Origin: Klebsormidium nitens | Lineage: Eukaryota; Streptophyta; Klebsormidiophyceae; Klebsormidiales; Klebsormidiaceae | DNA: 64,000 nucleotides | Assembly: GCA_000708835.1 (NCBI GenBank) | Contig: DF237112.1 | Span: forward strand, 62,001 to 126,000 | Reading direction: 5' to 3' | In this document: piece after piece, positions 37,675-51,137 of the stretch | How the letters are laid out: each line of letters begins with the position of its first letter | How positions within the stretch are numbered: position 1 is the first letter of the stretch | The notes under the pieces: generated by a model | The model's input: the letters and a program-made list of their open reading frames with translations, nothing else | Database searches by the model: none | Told to the model about the DNA's origin: nothing | Made by a program: the position numbers and the translations under genes

Positions 37675-40600
37675 ATGTCGAAGTCCATCAACTTCCGACC
37701 TCCATTTCAGAGCGAGACAGCCACCCTGCTGGTACGTTGAAAAGCTTCCCTAATCATACCACGCTCTGTTTGCTTCGTTCTTACATCTCTGGTGCTTATA
37801 CGAACTCTTCGTTTATGCTTGGTAGAGTGACCACGTTGCAGGGGACTCGTCGCATGTTGCTTCATGAACGTGTGGCATTCAGCTCAGAACTCGGGCCTCT
37901 ATCTTCAAGAGCTGCAAAACAAATTTCATACATTCTACCCTCAGATGCGCTGTCCTCAATTGCTTCCCTTCTATTCTGCAATCCGACAACATAAAGAGCT
38001 GCGCAAGCAAAGTCAGATAGTCGTTCGCTGATTTGCAGGACCTTTTTTCGGATGCTGACAACACCTTCAGGTTACTCACTGCTTGAGCTCACAAAAATCG
38101 GCCTTTTGCTTTCGCAGGTTGCTGTCCGCTGCAGACCCTTAAATGCAAAGGAGAAGCTGAGATTCCGGGACATCCTACGGGTTGTAGATGACAAGGTATG
38201 CGTGCAAGTCTTGGCTACTATTTCAAGTCATGGAATGCGTCCCTAGTGTCTGTCTTGAGTCCAGCACGATCAACATCCCGGAATAACCTTGTAAGAATTG
38301 TTTGAAGCGTTGGGCAGAAAGACCAATTTAGATATTCACCTTCTAGATGACCCGTCAGCGTATGCAAAGCCCGGATACAATCTGTATGCTTGGCAACTGC
38401 AACATACAACGGACTCCAGAGTCATGCTTTAGTCTGATCGTTCATTTGTCCCTTTCGCACCTGCAGATTGTGGTGGTTCTTGACCCGGACATCGCAAAGG
38501 AGTATCTTGACAAGGTGCAGGGACGAAGCAAGGAGAAGCAGTATGCGTTTGACTTGGCCTTCGATTACACAAACAGCAATGAGGTAAACATTTGCAAGGC
38601 AACTTCATCATTGTGTCAGCCTTGGGGAAGTCAAAAGGCATTCTCGCTTGACTTTCGGGGCTTCCATCATGTGTTTGATCATGTCCGACTTGGCCGGACG
38701 AAAGAGCTCAGTATTTATGAAGGAGAGCGCTGCTCGCGAGTTGTCCCTTCATCATCGAACTAGCGAAGCCACGAAAAGATCTTAGGAAGTGAGAAAGTGC
38801 AAAGTAGATGAGAGGAGGGTGCAAGGATCTTAGGGCTTCTACAGACTTACCTTCTGTACACATCTTCTCGAATCTTCGACCTTCTGGCTGGATTATCGAA
38901 GGCGTGCTTCTCATGGTTCTCTGCGATGCAGGTCGTATACCAACGAACCGTTGGCACGCTGGTACCCAACGTCGTCAAAGGCTTCACTTCGACGATCTTC
39001 GCTTACGGAGCAACAGGAAGGTGAGGGAGAGCCGCAAGCCAAGTTCTTTTCATCTTATGCAGAGCCCTAGTACCATTTCGCGGAAGCTTAGTTCCTTATG
39101 CGGTTTGAGCAGACACTAGAGCACCTAACCTCTTCAATTTCACCGGCTGTAAGTGGCAGGTGGTCAAGAAAAGAGAACACTCTTTGTGGATGGCAAGACC
39201 TTCAGCGACTCATCCGCAGCGATACTGTTTGAAAGACGCATACACTTTCATGGGGGATGGAGCCCTCTCTTCGTGAGCACAGAATGGTAAAATCTGAATC
39301 TTATTATACGAACCTGGTTCCTTGTTGAAGGACCTACTTATGAACAACCGTTCTTCCGTTGACTTCGTGCAGTGGAAAGACTCACACCATGGTTGGGACT
39401 CAAGACGACCCCGGGCTTATGGTTCTCAGCCTGCGAGACATCTTCAACAGGATTCAGATGGAGACCGAGATAGATTTTGAAGTCACTTGCTCGTACCTTG
39501 AGGTGTATAACGAAGTTATCTACGATCTGCTGGAGCGATCTTCGGGCCATCTGGAGTTGAGGGAAGACCCGGAACAGGGCATCACGATTGCGGGGCTGAA
39601 GAAGATTCAGGTCAGTCAAGGGAGCTGTCTGTGACACTCATCGCAGGGCTATTTTGGGCGGGAGAAATGGGCCTAAGTCGGGTTCCCCCTCCGACGCTGC
39701 CGACATGAGGATTCTTGCTGGCTTGTTTTGCAAGCTCTACAGTTTGCCCGACGACCTTAAGGAACCTCACGGAGTCCTACTCTGTCCGCCCTCTCAATGC
39801 TTCTTCCGAAGGAGCACGTAAGCAGAGGTTCTGGCGCGGCCCCACGAGAATTAACGCTTTCATATCTTGAATGAGAGTCAAACCTCTCCATTATAGCCAG
39901 ATGTAAGAGACAGTGAATCCACGAGAGCCTGTCTTAAGTCGTCATCCTTCCTCTAGGTCAACTCGGCTGACCGCATCTTGGAGTTGCTCGAGGAGGGAAA
40001 CAGCCGGCGGAAAACTGAGTCCACGGATGCCAACGCAACCTCCTCAAGGTGAGCCGCAGAGTCAGACGCTCGATCGTAAGCTTCCAGTTTAGAATCGACC
40101 AATGGCTTTGAAAGCAGGGCCAGAGTTCACTATTAGGGCAGGACGGACTGGACAACGTCTGGAGCGTTGCCTCTACCAGAATTGTCGCAAACAAGTTGAC
40201 GTCGGCAATGATAGGAGTCGACCTCACTTTGTCCTAAGACCCGGGCATCACATTAAGGGCTTTAGCAATGGACACCGCATAGGGTATGAGATTCGCTGAC
40301 TGCTAACTGTATTGCTAACTGTATGAGATTCGCTAACAAGAGTACGCGGCGACGAGCTGTCTCAATCACCGCTGCAGGTCACACGCTGTTTTGGAAATCG
40401 TCGTCAAGCGGAAGGAGAAGAACAACTACAACGCCCCGGTCTTGAAAGGGAAGCTGTCCCTTGTAGACCTGGCTGGCAGGTGGGTACAATCTGGAACTAT
40501 GAAACTTCCTTCGTGAAACTTATACTGCGATAACGGATGAGCCACTTGCAACACGTGACGTCTCGAACAGACATTGCACTACTCTCCTTACTTTGATCGA

Positions 40601-43600
40601 AGGGAAAGGGCCACAAATCCCTTTGACTCTCTATCAGCGCAGCTTCCCTTTCTTGCAACAGACAGGGGAGAATGATCGCTAAACTTTGCTTTCAATGGAT
40701 CAATCTATTTCACGTGCCTGCAGTGAGCGCGCGAGCGAGACGAATAACGCGGGGCAGAAGCTGCGAGACGGGGCCAACATCAACCGGAGCCTTCTTGCGC
40801 TGGCGAACTGCATCAACGCGCTTGGAAAGCAGGGAAAGAAGGGGCTCTCGTATGTGCCCTATAGGAACAGGTGAGAATCTTTACGTCGCCTTGTTTATCT
40901 GGACACGTTGGACTCTTGAACTTTATAGGTTTTCCTCAACTGAGAGATCTGCTGACGAGCACGCGGATCAGTCTGATATTTGTAGATTTGGGGGATAGAA
41001 ACTTGTCGACAAGACCTCACCCACTCCGTGATTCCGAAGGTGCGCCAGCCCTTTTTGCCGAGGGTCTGCCTAGCACCGCGACCCAAGCTTTCAAACTTAG
41101 CCTGTCATCTTCTGTCTATCAGACTTCTTCACTTCCTGATCAGCGCCCTTCAATTTTCAATATTTATTGGACCAAGCAACACTTCACTGTTCTCTCGTCT
41201 GCAGTAAGCTGACGCGGCTTCTCAAAGACGGCCTTAGCGGCAACTCGCGGACGGCTATGATTGCCACAGTCTCCTCCAGCAGCGACCAGTATCAGCACAC
41301 GACCAACACGCTCAAGTATGCGGACAGAGCCAAAGAGATCAAGACGCACATACGGGTAAGCCCACATGCCTAAGCTTGGTGCTGAAAAGCATTCTTGGAA
41401 ATTATATGATGTACCGCCTGCGAGCTACCTCCGCTTCCTTCACAAGCAGTGCTACAAGGCTTTCAGAAAGCTCTCGGTTATGCCAAGGTTAAGTTCCGCA
41501 CAGCTCTGATGAATTGATTTCTGCCGCTGCAGACGAACGTAGGCACGGTGGAGAGTCATATCTCAGACTACCAGAAGATGATTGACGGACTACAGGTAAG
41601 CTGCTCACATTCCTTTGAGGTTGGCAGTGGTTTCAAGTGGAAAAATTTGCACTCCTCTTCACTGGTTCCGCCTCCGACGATGCCTGCTGGCACGGCGTCG
41701 TGGGATTTACGACACGAAGTCGAGTGATGCCTCGGAACATCTTGCAAGCGCCAACCTTTGCTTTCTGCTTCAGCAACGCCTGTGTACCGACGTCAGTCAA
41801 ATTCTGTAAAGGAACTGCCGCTTGAATGGTTACCTTTACTGCAGATTGAGGTACAGACCCTTCGGAAGCAGTTGACCGAGAAGGACACGCAATTGACGGC
41901 GCGGGACTCAAAGTCGGAAGATGCTGAGTTGGCTTGGCTCGACGTTCTCAGGTGAATTTCAAAAACGTGTACAGCTGCTGTATCAGCTGCCACCCTACAG
42001 TTCCCGGCTTGGAAGAAGAAATTGAATCATTCACTTTTCCGTATTACCGACGTTAGAGAGAACGTGAAAACATGGATTTCACACAAGGCTTTTCATCTTG
42101 ACCGATAGCGAGAGGGTAGTCTGTTACAAAATATTCTTCTCTCCAACTCCGCAGTCAAATTTGCAGGCACGATCCGGCCAGAATACAGAGCTTCCTTCTT
42201 CGGCCGAACGACAAGGCTCGAACTGGTCTTCCTCTCCATATCTTCATTCTTAGAATCAGCAGAGATGGCCCGCATATAGAGCTGTCAGAATGCCGGAGCT
42301 TTAGCCTTAGGAAAAACGAATGTATGGCCAGCATTTAAAGGCTTAAAGCCAGAGCTTTTGATTTCTGACGGCTTTACCTCCGGTTTGCAGTACCGAGATC
42401 AGCGAGAATGTGGATGAGCGGATCAACCTGCAAAAGGCTCTGTTCGAACTGGAGGACATCACGCTGGAGAACAGAAACGAGGTGGAGCAGATCGAGGCGG
42501 CGATAGCGCGCGTGGAGGGAGGGGAGATGGCTCCAGACGACGACCTAGAAACCCTTAGGGTATGAAAGTTTTCTCAAGCTACAATTTCAATCCTGACTCT
42601 TTATAGGCTCGTGAAGAGCCGTGAAAAGATTCTGTGTATTATTGATCGTGAGAAAGTAGATAATTCAGGCCTGCTTTGTTCGTTTCCTTGGTCCGAGCAT
42701 CAAGGATTGCGTTCGTGACTAAAGTGCATCCAACCTTATCACTGCCGACAAAATTCAGTCTGCAGACCAAGTTTCTTTGTCTGAGATAGATGGTGTTGCT
42801 TGCTCTTGTTGCGGCTCCTGATCCTACTTGATCCAATAATTTCAGACTTCTCTGATCCCTTGGATCAATCGGGAAAATTGATTGAATCGTTGGCCGGTGC
42901 AGCTTTATTGTGTAAAAGACCTTCATACTACTGCAGGAACGACATCAGATGGCTCTCGAAAACCTGCGCGAGAACGAGGATGCCAGCGCGCGGTACAAGG
43001 CAGACATTTCCAACAACGAGGCCCTGCGAAAAGAATTGCAGGTAAATCAGAAAACTGCGCTGCTAACAAAATGTGGATCGCACTTGTCGAACTTCTATAG
43101 GTCCACTGCCCGTGTAAGTTGTTTCTTTAGTGTCAACGGCTCACTAGCTCAACCATGCAAAGTCATTTTTAAAGAGGGAGCATTGCTAAAAAGTACTGTG
43201 GAGGAAGGATTCACTTTACGAGCTTTGTTGGCTGTGCAATTTTCTGAGCAAGTTAATCACATGTCACACCAGAATTTTAGCGCTTCCAAAAGCAAGGTGA
43301 CAGACCCACCTTTCCGTCCCGGAAAGGCGACACCCCAATCTGCAGATTTTCAATGCTTTGGTTCAGTGACTCGACCACACGAGGACCTGTATGCATTATT
43401 CCCGATTCTCAGCACTACGCGTTCTGTTGTCATGCAGAAAAAGATTGACTCGGCCATCCAGAGTGACCACAACACCACCTTCCTACGGATACTCAGCCAG
43501 TACCGGCTGTTGGGAATGACCAACATGGAGCTCCAGATTCAGATGGCTATCAGAGATCAGGTGAGAACTATGGTAGCTGCTCGTATTCAGGGACATCCGG

Positions 43601-45806
43601 ACGCTTTGACTGACAAAAAGAAAGGAAAGTTGTTAATGAATGTGCGTCCGAAAACCCAAAGGCACGTTCCCCGTCCAATATCTCTTGCCTGCGTGTCACT
43701 GTAAGCTAAAAGTTTGAATCACGAGGACCTGCACTACTCAAACGAGAACGGAGCAGAGACTCGATGTAGCCTCTCAAATTGGTAAGACAGACACGGAGGA
43801 GGGTTCAAGCAAAAGTTTTCTTTCAACCCGTTGTTTTCGTCTTGCTTTGCAGATCATCCAGGACCAGAGCGACGTCGTCAACAGCCTTTGGCAGGTGCTC
43901 GAGGCGACCGGCCTAGACCACGCGCAGATCATCCAAGTCGCCGCCGAAAACGGGATAACCATAGACGACAACGGGTGCCCAGGCCAAGTCCCCAACATCC
44001 GGCCGGGGGCGAACCGGTTCCAAAAAGACGGCGCAGGGGGGCAAAACCGCCCGAAAATGCGTCTCGACATGTTGCAAATCATTCCCCCCGAGCAATACCG
44101 GGCCAGCGTTTTGGGCGACAACGCGGCGCGCGACGCGGCCGCGCCGGTCGCCGCCCAGAGCGCGGCCGCGCACGCGGAGGGGGGCTATCTCGCGGCCTTC
44201 CAGAACGGGGTTAACGCAAACGCGAGGGGCAGTTACGCCCAGTCGCACGCTCAGAGCAGCAGTGCGATGGGCTTTGGCGGAGGGGGCGACCATCACGCGT
44301 CTCCCCCGCGCAGCAAGTCGCCCCTCCCGAGCCCCCGCCCAGCGTCCTCCCCCTCCGTGACGGCGCAACCGCCGAGCGTTGTCGCCAACGGACTGAGCAC
44401 GTATCCCGGAAGTCTAGGTAAGCACGACGACCAATTACAGGAACTACAGGGTGTTTATTCTGATTGCTGCTAGTCTCTGAAGTGGTAGTGCTCAATGAGC
44501 ATTTGCAATCCTCAAATGGAATCCTCAAAATCCTCAAAATCCGTTCACCTTCCATGTATCCAGGATGCTGCGATTCTGCTCTAGATTGCCGGCCTCCCGA
44601 AACGATATACTTTCGCAACTCTCCAGAAAGACTCTTCCACTCGCGGAAGATACTTGTGATAGTGTCTGAAAAGCTCTACCGTCCGTAAACGCGATGCCAC
44701 TTTCTGCTGCAGGTTCGCCCCCCGTGAGTCCCCGGGGCAACCCGACGGGCGGTTACAAGGCCTCCCCGTTCTCTTTGGTACATACCCGCAGCGCCGGAAA
44801 CAGTCCCCGGCCAAGTATTCCGAGCCGGGAAGGCCTGTCACAGCGACCCGCCTCTTCCGCGAGCATTAGCTCCGACCAAAGTTTCGCCTTCAGAAGGGGC
44901 GAAATTGCGCCCGGTGAAAGGAGCTCCGGTGACGAGGAAACCTACGAAGCGGGCCAAGAAGGGCGGAGTTGGAGCCCGGTTAGGATAACCCGCCCGACCA
45001 GCCTGCGGAGAGAAGGATGGGTTAGCGAGCAGACCTCCGCAGCTAACCGGACGGTTAGCAGCCCCTCGCGAAATGACGACGGGAACGCGTTGTCGTCTGA
45101 GAGCTGGGCGAGCGCTGCGGACGATCTGTCGGACAGCGACGCGGAGGTTAGGACGCCGGTTAAGGGCTTGGTAAGGGCAAACATGGAGGAGGCGTGGGGA
45201 TCCAGGGCGATGGAGGGCGACGAAACGGCGGCGGGTTCCAAGATGGTTAAGGATAATGAGAACTTGCGGAAGCAGATAACGAGGCTCGGGACCGAGCTTG
45301 CGAGCTTGCAAAAGGACTTGCACAGCGGACGGGGGGGCGTTAAGGGGAGCTTCCGGCGGAAGAGCAGCGTTAACTACAAGGCGGGTTACGGGTCGGTGAG
45401 CGACGGCGAGGATCGGTACGGGCGGTCGAACACGGCTGCGTCTGATAGGCGGAATAGGAACGTCCACGTGGCGCAAGAATACTCGACGGACTCGGAGCAG
45501 GAAGAGGAGCAGAGCACGTTGACGAGCCACCGGATAAGCTACAGCGTTGGCCATAGCGGATCCGCTGAGCCGCCTTCTTATGAGCGCTCGCGGGCGCGGG
45601 GTCTAGGAGCGGTGCCCGAGAGCAGCGCCCGGAAGTCACCTACCGGGGGCTTTGTACATGAGAAACGGCAGAGTATGGTTGGTTCGCATGCCAGTCGGAG
45701 TACGGACGCGGGGAGGCGGCGATCGAGCAAAACGGAAGGGGGCTTGCCGGGAATGTCAGCCGCGGCCAAGATGAGGAACGTAAAGACCATTCCGGACTGG
45801 CGGTAA
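37675..45806 (+). CDS. Kinesin-8 family motor protein
   Basis: Sixteen exons: 37675-37731, 38118-38195, 38467-38583, 38932-39020, 39373-39610, 39957-40048, 40378-40479, 40724-40870, 41205-41355, 41533-41595, 41845-41951, 42391-42559, 42937-43041, 43438-43560, 43853-44417 and 44713-45806; 1098 residues with every phase consistent. The motor is N-terminal: [10 protein letters not shown]-loop GATGSGKT (about 110-117), switch I SSRSH (about 222-226), switch II DLAGSE (about 254-259), and [13 protein letters not shown] before the neck. Residues from about 358 to 546 are charged and likely coiled coil. The last two exons (about 550 residues) are rich in Ser, Arg, Gly and acidic residues and probably disordered. 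Kinesin-8 motors walk to microtubule plus ends and limit their length in spindles, phragmoplasts or cilia. Subfamily assignment rests on the overall motor match and is less certain than the kinesin call. Confidence 0.93.
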
Positions 45807-46861
45807 CAAGGATGAGCGTTGTGAGACTGGTCACCTGTGCACAGCAAAAACCTGGCACAAATGAGAGACACTTTCATGGCGCGAATCGGACCAAAGTCGC
45901 TCTTACCGCGGTCGTTTCGGCTGTAATTTTGTACTTCATATGTATACACTAATTGGCATCATGCACCTCCATTTCAAAAGGCTCTTTACGAGTTGAACGA
46001 GCTGATCAACACGATTCACCAAATGAAACCGTCGGGTCATCGGAATCTGTTCAAGTGGACCTAATCTTGCTCAGATGGATCCAAAGGAGGAGCCCATTGA
46101 ACTTTGACCCATGCACCCCATACTGACAAACAAAATTGAGCGCGTTCAACGTCAGATTGATCCTCAGATCAGTCGACTGCATCTTCAATCCACTATGCAT
46201 ATATTTAGTTGCATCGTCTGGAATGTTTCTCCTAGACGTAGATCATGTGCATTGGTTGCGTGAGCAAACCGGCATACTCAGCCACAACTTCACTCATTTT
46301 TCATACACCACAAGACTTGAAAACCTTACTTCAGCTACTGTCAATCACTTCTGAATGCGTCTCAAAAAGAATGCCAACATTCCAATAGGTTGCAACAATG
46401 GTTATTACGGACACACGCACAAGGAAACGCGATGTAACATGCTCTCACGAAACATTGACAAGCGCAACTTGTGTGTACCTAAAGTCCGATGCTGAAAAGT
46501 GCAGGACGGCATGATCAGCCGTAAAACTTCATTACGTTTTGCATATGCAATTCGTCGAGTGACTTAACTCTGTCATTCACTTGACATCCGTCCCACCATA
46601 AATGTGCCATGTACGGCCAATAGCCGCAATGCTAGATGCACGGACACATGCGATCGAAAGGGAACGCGATGTGGAAATTCTCTCACAAACCATTAATGAC
46701 CCCGCAGTTTGTGCAATGTCTGCCCATCTGTCTCCTGAAAACAGCAGTCTTAACTGATCTGGAATCTTATCTAATCACCGATTGCAATATCCGTTTATCA
46801 AAAACTGCGTATGATTGCTCTCTCATACCACGCTGCTACCTCTCGTGACTGTGGTCGAGTT
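45807..46861. other. Intergenic, convergent 3' ends
   Basis: Lies between the kinesin stop and the stop of the small membrane protein on the other strand. No exon or repeat was recognised. Confidence 0.4.
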
Positions 46862-47110
46862 CTAAGTGTTGGATGAGAACGCGAAGTCTGCGCGCGTCAT
46901 CGGCTGGAAAAGCAGCGCGCGCATAACCAGGCAAGATAGCACCGCCATCCAGTAGCTCATATGCGGGAGCTGAAACATCCCTGTGGCCACCTTGTTGTAG
47001 CACCAGTAGAAGATTGCCGGGTAGAAGAAGATGTCCCCGCAGACAACGGCGACACCAATCAAGAGGTAGAGACCGTGAAAGGATGTAATCTCGGGCGCAC
47101 TATTCGCCAT
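46862..47110 (-). CDS. Small two-helix membrane protein, unrecognised
   Basis: An 82-codon frame begins MANSAPEITSFHGLYLLIG. It has two hydrophobic stretches (about residues 12-36 and 48-66) separated by a short loop, YWCYNKVATGMFQ, and a polar tail. The chosen ATG lies 10 bp after an acceptor-like TGCGCAG on the minus strand, so the frame extending further upstream is probably a 5' UTR intron, or the start lies in an earlier exon. I do not recognise the family. Confidence 0.5.
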   Translation of the reverse strand: MANSAPEITSFHGLYLLIGVAVVCGDIFFYPAIFYWCYNKVATGMFQLPHMSYWMAVLSCLVMRALLFQPMTRADFAFSSNT

Positions 47111-48845
47111 GGATTCAAGCCTGCGCAGTTGAAAAAGTGGATCCTGAAATTCTGCTTCTGGCTGGTGACGTTCTGGAATGCTAACTCTTTTGCGGGTTTT
47201 GATTACGTAATTGCTCTGAAAGCAGACACACAGAAGGTCGGTCACTTGATGTGTCTAACAACAAATCTGCGGAAACCTGTAAGCGCTAAAGAGACTCCAA
47301 AAGGTTGGGGCCGATCCACCAAAGTTCTGGCTATGAGAACGATACTTTAACAAATGTCAGTCGGGGTTGAGTTTTGGATGTGGAAGCTTAGCCGCTTTGT
47401 TTGTGCATCATACGGAATGAAGCTGTACAGTAGGAGGATATGGAGAATTTACTTTTCTGAGTGGAACTCAAGACATCAATCTCCCCAAAACTTGAAACGA
47501 CGCTGGTAAATATCGATCAAGCCTCCTCCCAACAAGACACCGAATTTGGACCCGTCTACGCGAACCTGGAGCACGTCGCCATCTAAGTAATCAATCAAAG
47601 GGCAGAACGACATGGACAGGGAGGTATTGTTCCGTGATAAAGTTTGGTATCGGAAAGCATGAGTAAGGCAGAAGTCTGAAGAGCGTGAACAAAACGCAAT
47701 GAGAGATACCAAAAGAGTCAATGTGTCCTGAACGTTTGCAGCAGACTGACCGCAGATACAAAGGAAGGGCTGGTCTTCCTACTTCAAAAAATCTTCTATG
47801 GTGTATACGAAGACTTTCTAGTGGTCGAAGACGCTGATTTTTTATTTGAACCTTTTTATGAGATCCCGCCTTTATCACCATTCCAGGTCCTAGTTGACGT
47901 CCTGTCGTAGTTGGCGGTAACACTTGCTTGTCATCGAATTCGGTAGAATCTCAATTATATGCGTAGTAAACAATGACCAAAAGGCTCCATCGCTCCTTCG
48001 AGAAGAGGCTCATAAACAAAAACCTTGGACATCAGCATCCTCCTTCAAAAGCCCTGGAACAATACCCTCGAGACTGCATGACTATGGATTGATAGGGATG
48101 TATATTACGTATATTGTGATCAAAACAAGAGTAGAAACTTTCTTCTCAAGGAGAGACCATTTTGACATTCGCTTTCACTTCCACCTTGAGACATCCACAG
48201 AACTCTCGTGCAACGCAATTTGTGAATCCTCTGTATATCACGCAAAAGACGGACGCGTACGAGAAGAGACTTACCACAGAGAATGTGACGTTCGAAGAGT
48301 GCTGAAGTACGTGTCCACTCTTTGTCTAGCCGAAACGCACGGTCCCTAGTTGAGGAGAACACTACCTGAGTTTCAAAGATTTGTGAAGGTCCCTTAAAGC
48401 TCTTTGCTGGAAGGACACACCAAGTTTGCAAGGAGCGTGTGGTCCTTGAGGCTTGAGCTTATAAGCTTTTGTTATGAGATGCCGGTGGTTCCAAGATGCG
48501 GCTCTTAGATCTCGCTACCCTAGACTCGGAGAAAGACCGAGAGCTGTTCTGACGGGCACTCCTCGGATGCGTTGCTTCGTCATCCAAACCTGGCAGAAGT
48601 CTGATGGCGGCTAGCGTCGCGGCCGCCTCCGCGGCGACGCGGCCGCGGTAGTCCCGGCGCGGCGCCACGCGGCGCCTCTAAGTTTCTGACTTTCTACAGA
48701 GCCGAGGGTTTCGAGTGTTTGAGCGCATGCGCGCGGCCGCGCCACCCGCTTCTCAAAGCGCAAGAAGACGACTTTAGTGAGGTGGTTTGTTCAAAATGAT
48801 TTCGCCATTTGTATTGCACGCAGCTAGCAGGTCCGGCTCAAGGTT
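47111..48845. other. Upstream region with GC-rich block; one possible exon
   Basis: On the minus strand, GTTCGCGTAGACGGGTCCAA (ending about 47558) follows an acceptor-like CTCCAG and stays open (VDGSKFGVLLGGGLIDIYQ) to a stop at 47476. It could be the last exon of a small unknown gene, with low confidence. Before the BTB-like frame, 48610-48676 and 48727-48744 are very GC-rich, with repeated GCGGCCGC-type words. Confidence 0.35.
48610..48744. promoter_or_regulatory. GC-rich upstream block, BTB-like gene
   Basis: Contains TCGCGGCCGCCTCCGCGGCG, ACGCGGCCGCGG and GCGCGGCCGCGCC, ending about 100 bp before the start codon of the BTB-like frame. A regulatory role is inference. Confidence 0.45.
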
Positions 48846-50031
48846 ATGGAGCCAACTGAAGCAGAGAGTAACATGAGGCAGGAGATCAGTTTCAAGTTCG
48901 ACACGCCGGACAACAGTCACCCGCTTGTCTTCTTGAAATTGGTCAAAGAAGCGCCGCAGATAGAAGCCGATCTTCCAAGTAGCTCCACTTCGTACTCAAG
49001 GACGCTCGCTATTCACCCCGGAAAGCTGACCGTGAGCCCTTTCTTTGCGGCGCTTCTGCAACGCTGGGCTTCCAACGGCCTCCATGCAAACGGTCCAACG
49101 ACAGTGAAGGTGTTTGAGCTGGGGTGCGAGGATCCGGATGCTGCTTCTCTCGCTATCCAGATCCTCGCTGAATCGCTGTCACTGGTGTGGAAACAGCAAG
49201 CCGTCCGGTTCTCCTGCACGGAGTAGCGCAAGCCCTCTCAGTCCTGAGGGCTTGCAGATACTTCCTGTTGGATTCTGGGGTCACATATTGCAAGCAGTAC
49301 TTGGAAGCCTCAGAATGGACCTCAGATGAGAGGGAAGAGATCCTGGTCACCTTCGAGAATTTGGGGTTTGGAACTGTCAGGGGAGCTCGAGGAAAGGCTG
49401 GCAGATCTGAAGAGCGACAGCGGGTCTGCCTTTGGCGAGGAGCTCTTGCGGAAATTGATGGAGGGTGCAATGTCCCTAGAAAGTGGCCCGTTCTTCTGCA
49501 AGTTCTTTCCAAGCAAGAGCCAGATGGACGGCTCTGAGAGGCTGCGCGTGGTTGTTGAAGAGATAGGAGATTCGGAGTGGCTTGGACTCAATCGGGAGTC
49601 TGTTCAGACAATCCTAGGAACAGGGCTAGTGCTCGAGCTAGGATTTGGGACGGCGAACGCTCTACTGCAGGCAACGACTCAGGCCATGATGGTGATGAGG
49701 GAGCTTCCAGAGCGTAGGCCTGCTTGAAACTTCGGTTAAGCGCTCAAGACAATCCTTCGTCCGCCACGTGTCCTGCTTGGGTTGGCTGTCCGCGCTGTGC
49801 GTCAAACACGGGGTAGCGCTCGAGAAGATCAAAGCACAGTGCGAGCACCGGACACTCAAGAAGACAGCGGCGGACACATTTCGGACCGTCTTTTGTTCGT
49901 TAGCCGTAGGAAAGCAGGAGAAGGTTGTGCTAAGGTGGGCAGGCGCGCTCGCGCGGACCAGGCCTGTGGGAAAGTATAGGTTCTTGCTCGACGGTGTGTT
50001 TGGAGACTGGTGTAAACAGTGGGGGGCATAA
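48846..50031 (+). pseudogene. BTB/POZ-like gene, broken by frameshifts and shortened
   Basis: Starts MEPTEAESNMRQEISFKFDT. The BTB-like core includes LTVSPFFAALLQRW, CEDPDAASLAIQIL, then ALSVLRACRYFLLDSG and YLEASEWTSDEREEIL. The frame changes near 49180-49200, again near 49370 and again near 49700-49770 before the tail TRPVGKYRFLLDGVFGDW, ending at 50029-50031. Compared with the paralogue at 57.6-59.7 kb it lacks about 200 residues between ALEKIKAQC and FRTVFCSLA. No normal introns explain the shifts, so it is probably a pseudogene. BTB domains usually mediate dimerisation or recruit CUL3 ubiquitin ligases; that role is not shown here. Confidence 0.65.
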
Positions 50032-51137
50032 TGCAAAAGTCAAGTGCGGAGGTCAAAACGGCGTACAAACCTATCATGAAGTGCTGCTGATGCCGAGCTT
50101 CTCGCGTCTTGTCGGCGCGTTCTCGGCAAAGGTATCTTTGAACGACAGTTGGATGTGCACCCAAGTTCCAGGTTGACTGAGCTGATGGGGCGGTCAGATG
50201 CCGGCAGCATGCACATGCTTCCGAAGCCTTGGAAGTTCCTTGGAGTATTTCTTATGAATCACAGTTGTGCACGTCCCAACCTTGACGTACTGTGACTATG
50301 ATCCTTCATAACCGACCTCTGCTAAGTACAGGTTAAATGGATTCTGGATATGCATCGAACTCGTTCCTCTCTTTTTTTTCCTTTTTTTTTTTTACCTCGG
50401 TCCAGGGGGTCGGGGCCTCTAGGCCCGCAAAAACTGCCAGGGTGTGACCCTGCGATCCTGCGACCCCCCTTTTAGTGGAACCGGTAGATTCGGTTCTTGT
50501 CATAAGCTCGGATATATTTCACGGTCTTGCTTGATAGCATATTGACAACGGGCCGCTGTTCAGAATTGGTAACCGAAGACCTAAGTTTCTATATTTGAAA
50601 GCACCAATTCTGTTTAGAATCGTCAGCCATCCGCATGGACAGAATGCAGCGAAAAACTGCGCATTAGAATCAGCATCGAACTCCTTTGAGTCAGTTACTT
50701 TTGCATAGGCAAGGAATTTCATTCGACCGGGTGGCGCGTTGCGTCACATTATGCATGTGCACTGACGGACATGCCTGGCTTTATTGCTCAGGGTACCGAG
50801 CTGGCTGGTTCTTGCAAGTAGAGATATCAAGACCATTGTATGCAGTGCGCAGTGGGCCCGGGAGCGATACATTGTCACAAACAATTCCATGAAATTATTG
50901 CACATGACACACACACAATCTGGTGCTAGGCTGCTCCCGGCATAAGACATTGCGCATGTTATTGCCACGTGATCATGGATGATGAACAAGCCTGGCAAAC
51001 CAACAAGCAACGTCTTGAATATGCATTGTGCGGACACCCGCACCCTAAATCATGTTTTAGCGAGATCCTCGTCTTAACTATTGTGCTTTTCACCAGTATG
51101 TATCTCTTGCACCACGGCTTACAGATTGAGTCATTGT
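50032..51137. other. Intergenic, with poly-T tract
   Basis: A T-rich run with two C's lies at about 50371-50392, followed by a GC-rich stretch (GGTCCAGGGGGTCGGGGCCT) to about 50470. Read on the minus strand this is a GC-rich segment ending in a long A run, as in a retroposed sequence. No target duplication was identified. No gene seen. Confidence 0.35.

Noticed and set aside
43913-44368. 151-codon open frame on the minus strand
   Set aside because: Shadow of kinesin exon 15 for the same reason.
44838-45554. 238-codon open frame on the minus strand inside the kinesin tail
   Set aside because: Shadow of the GC-rich, low-complexity last kinesin exon, which is in phase with the rest of the motor gene.
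47476-47721. Plastid lipid-associated (fibrillin) protein end, suggested by YLDGDV
   Set aside because: Only a few residues match and no upstream exons fit; left as a possible unknown exon.
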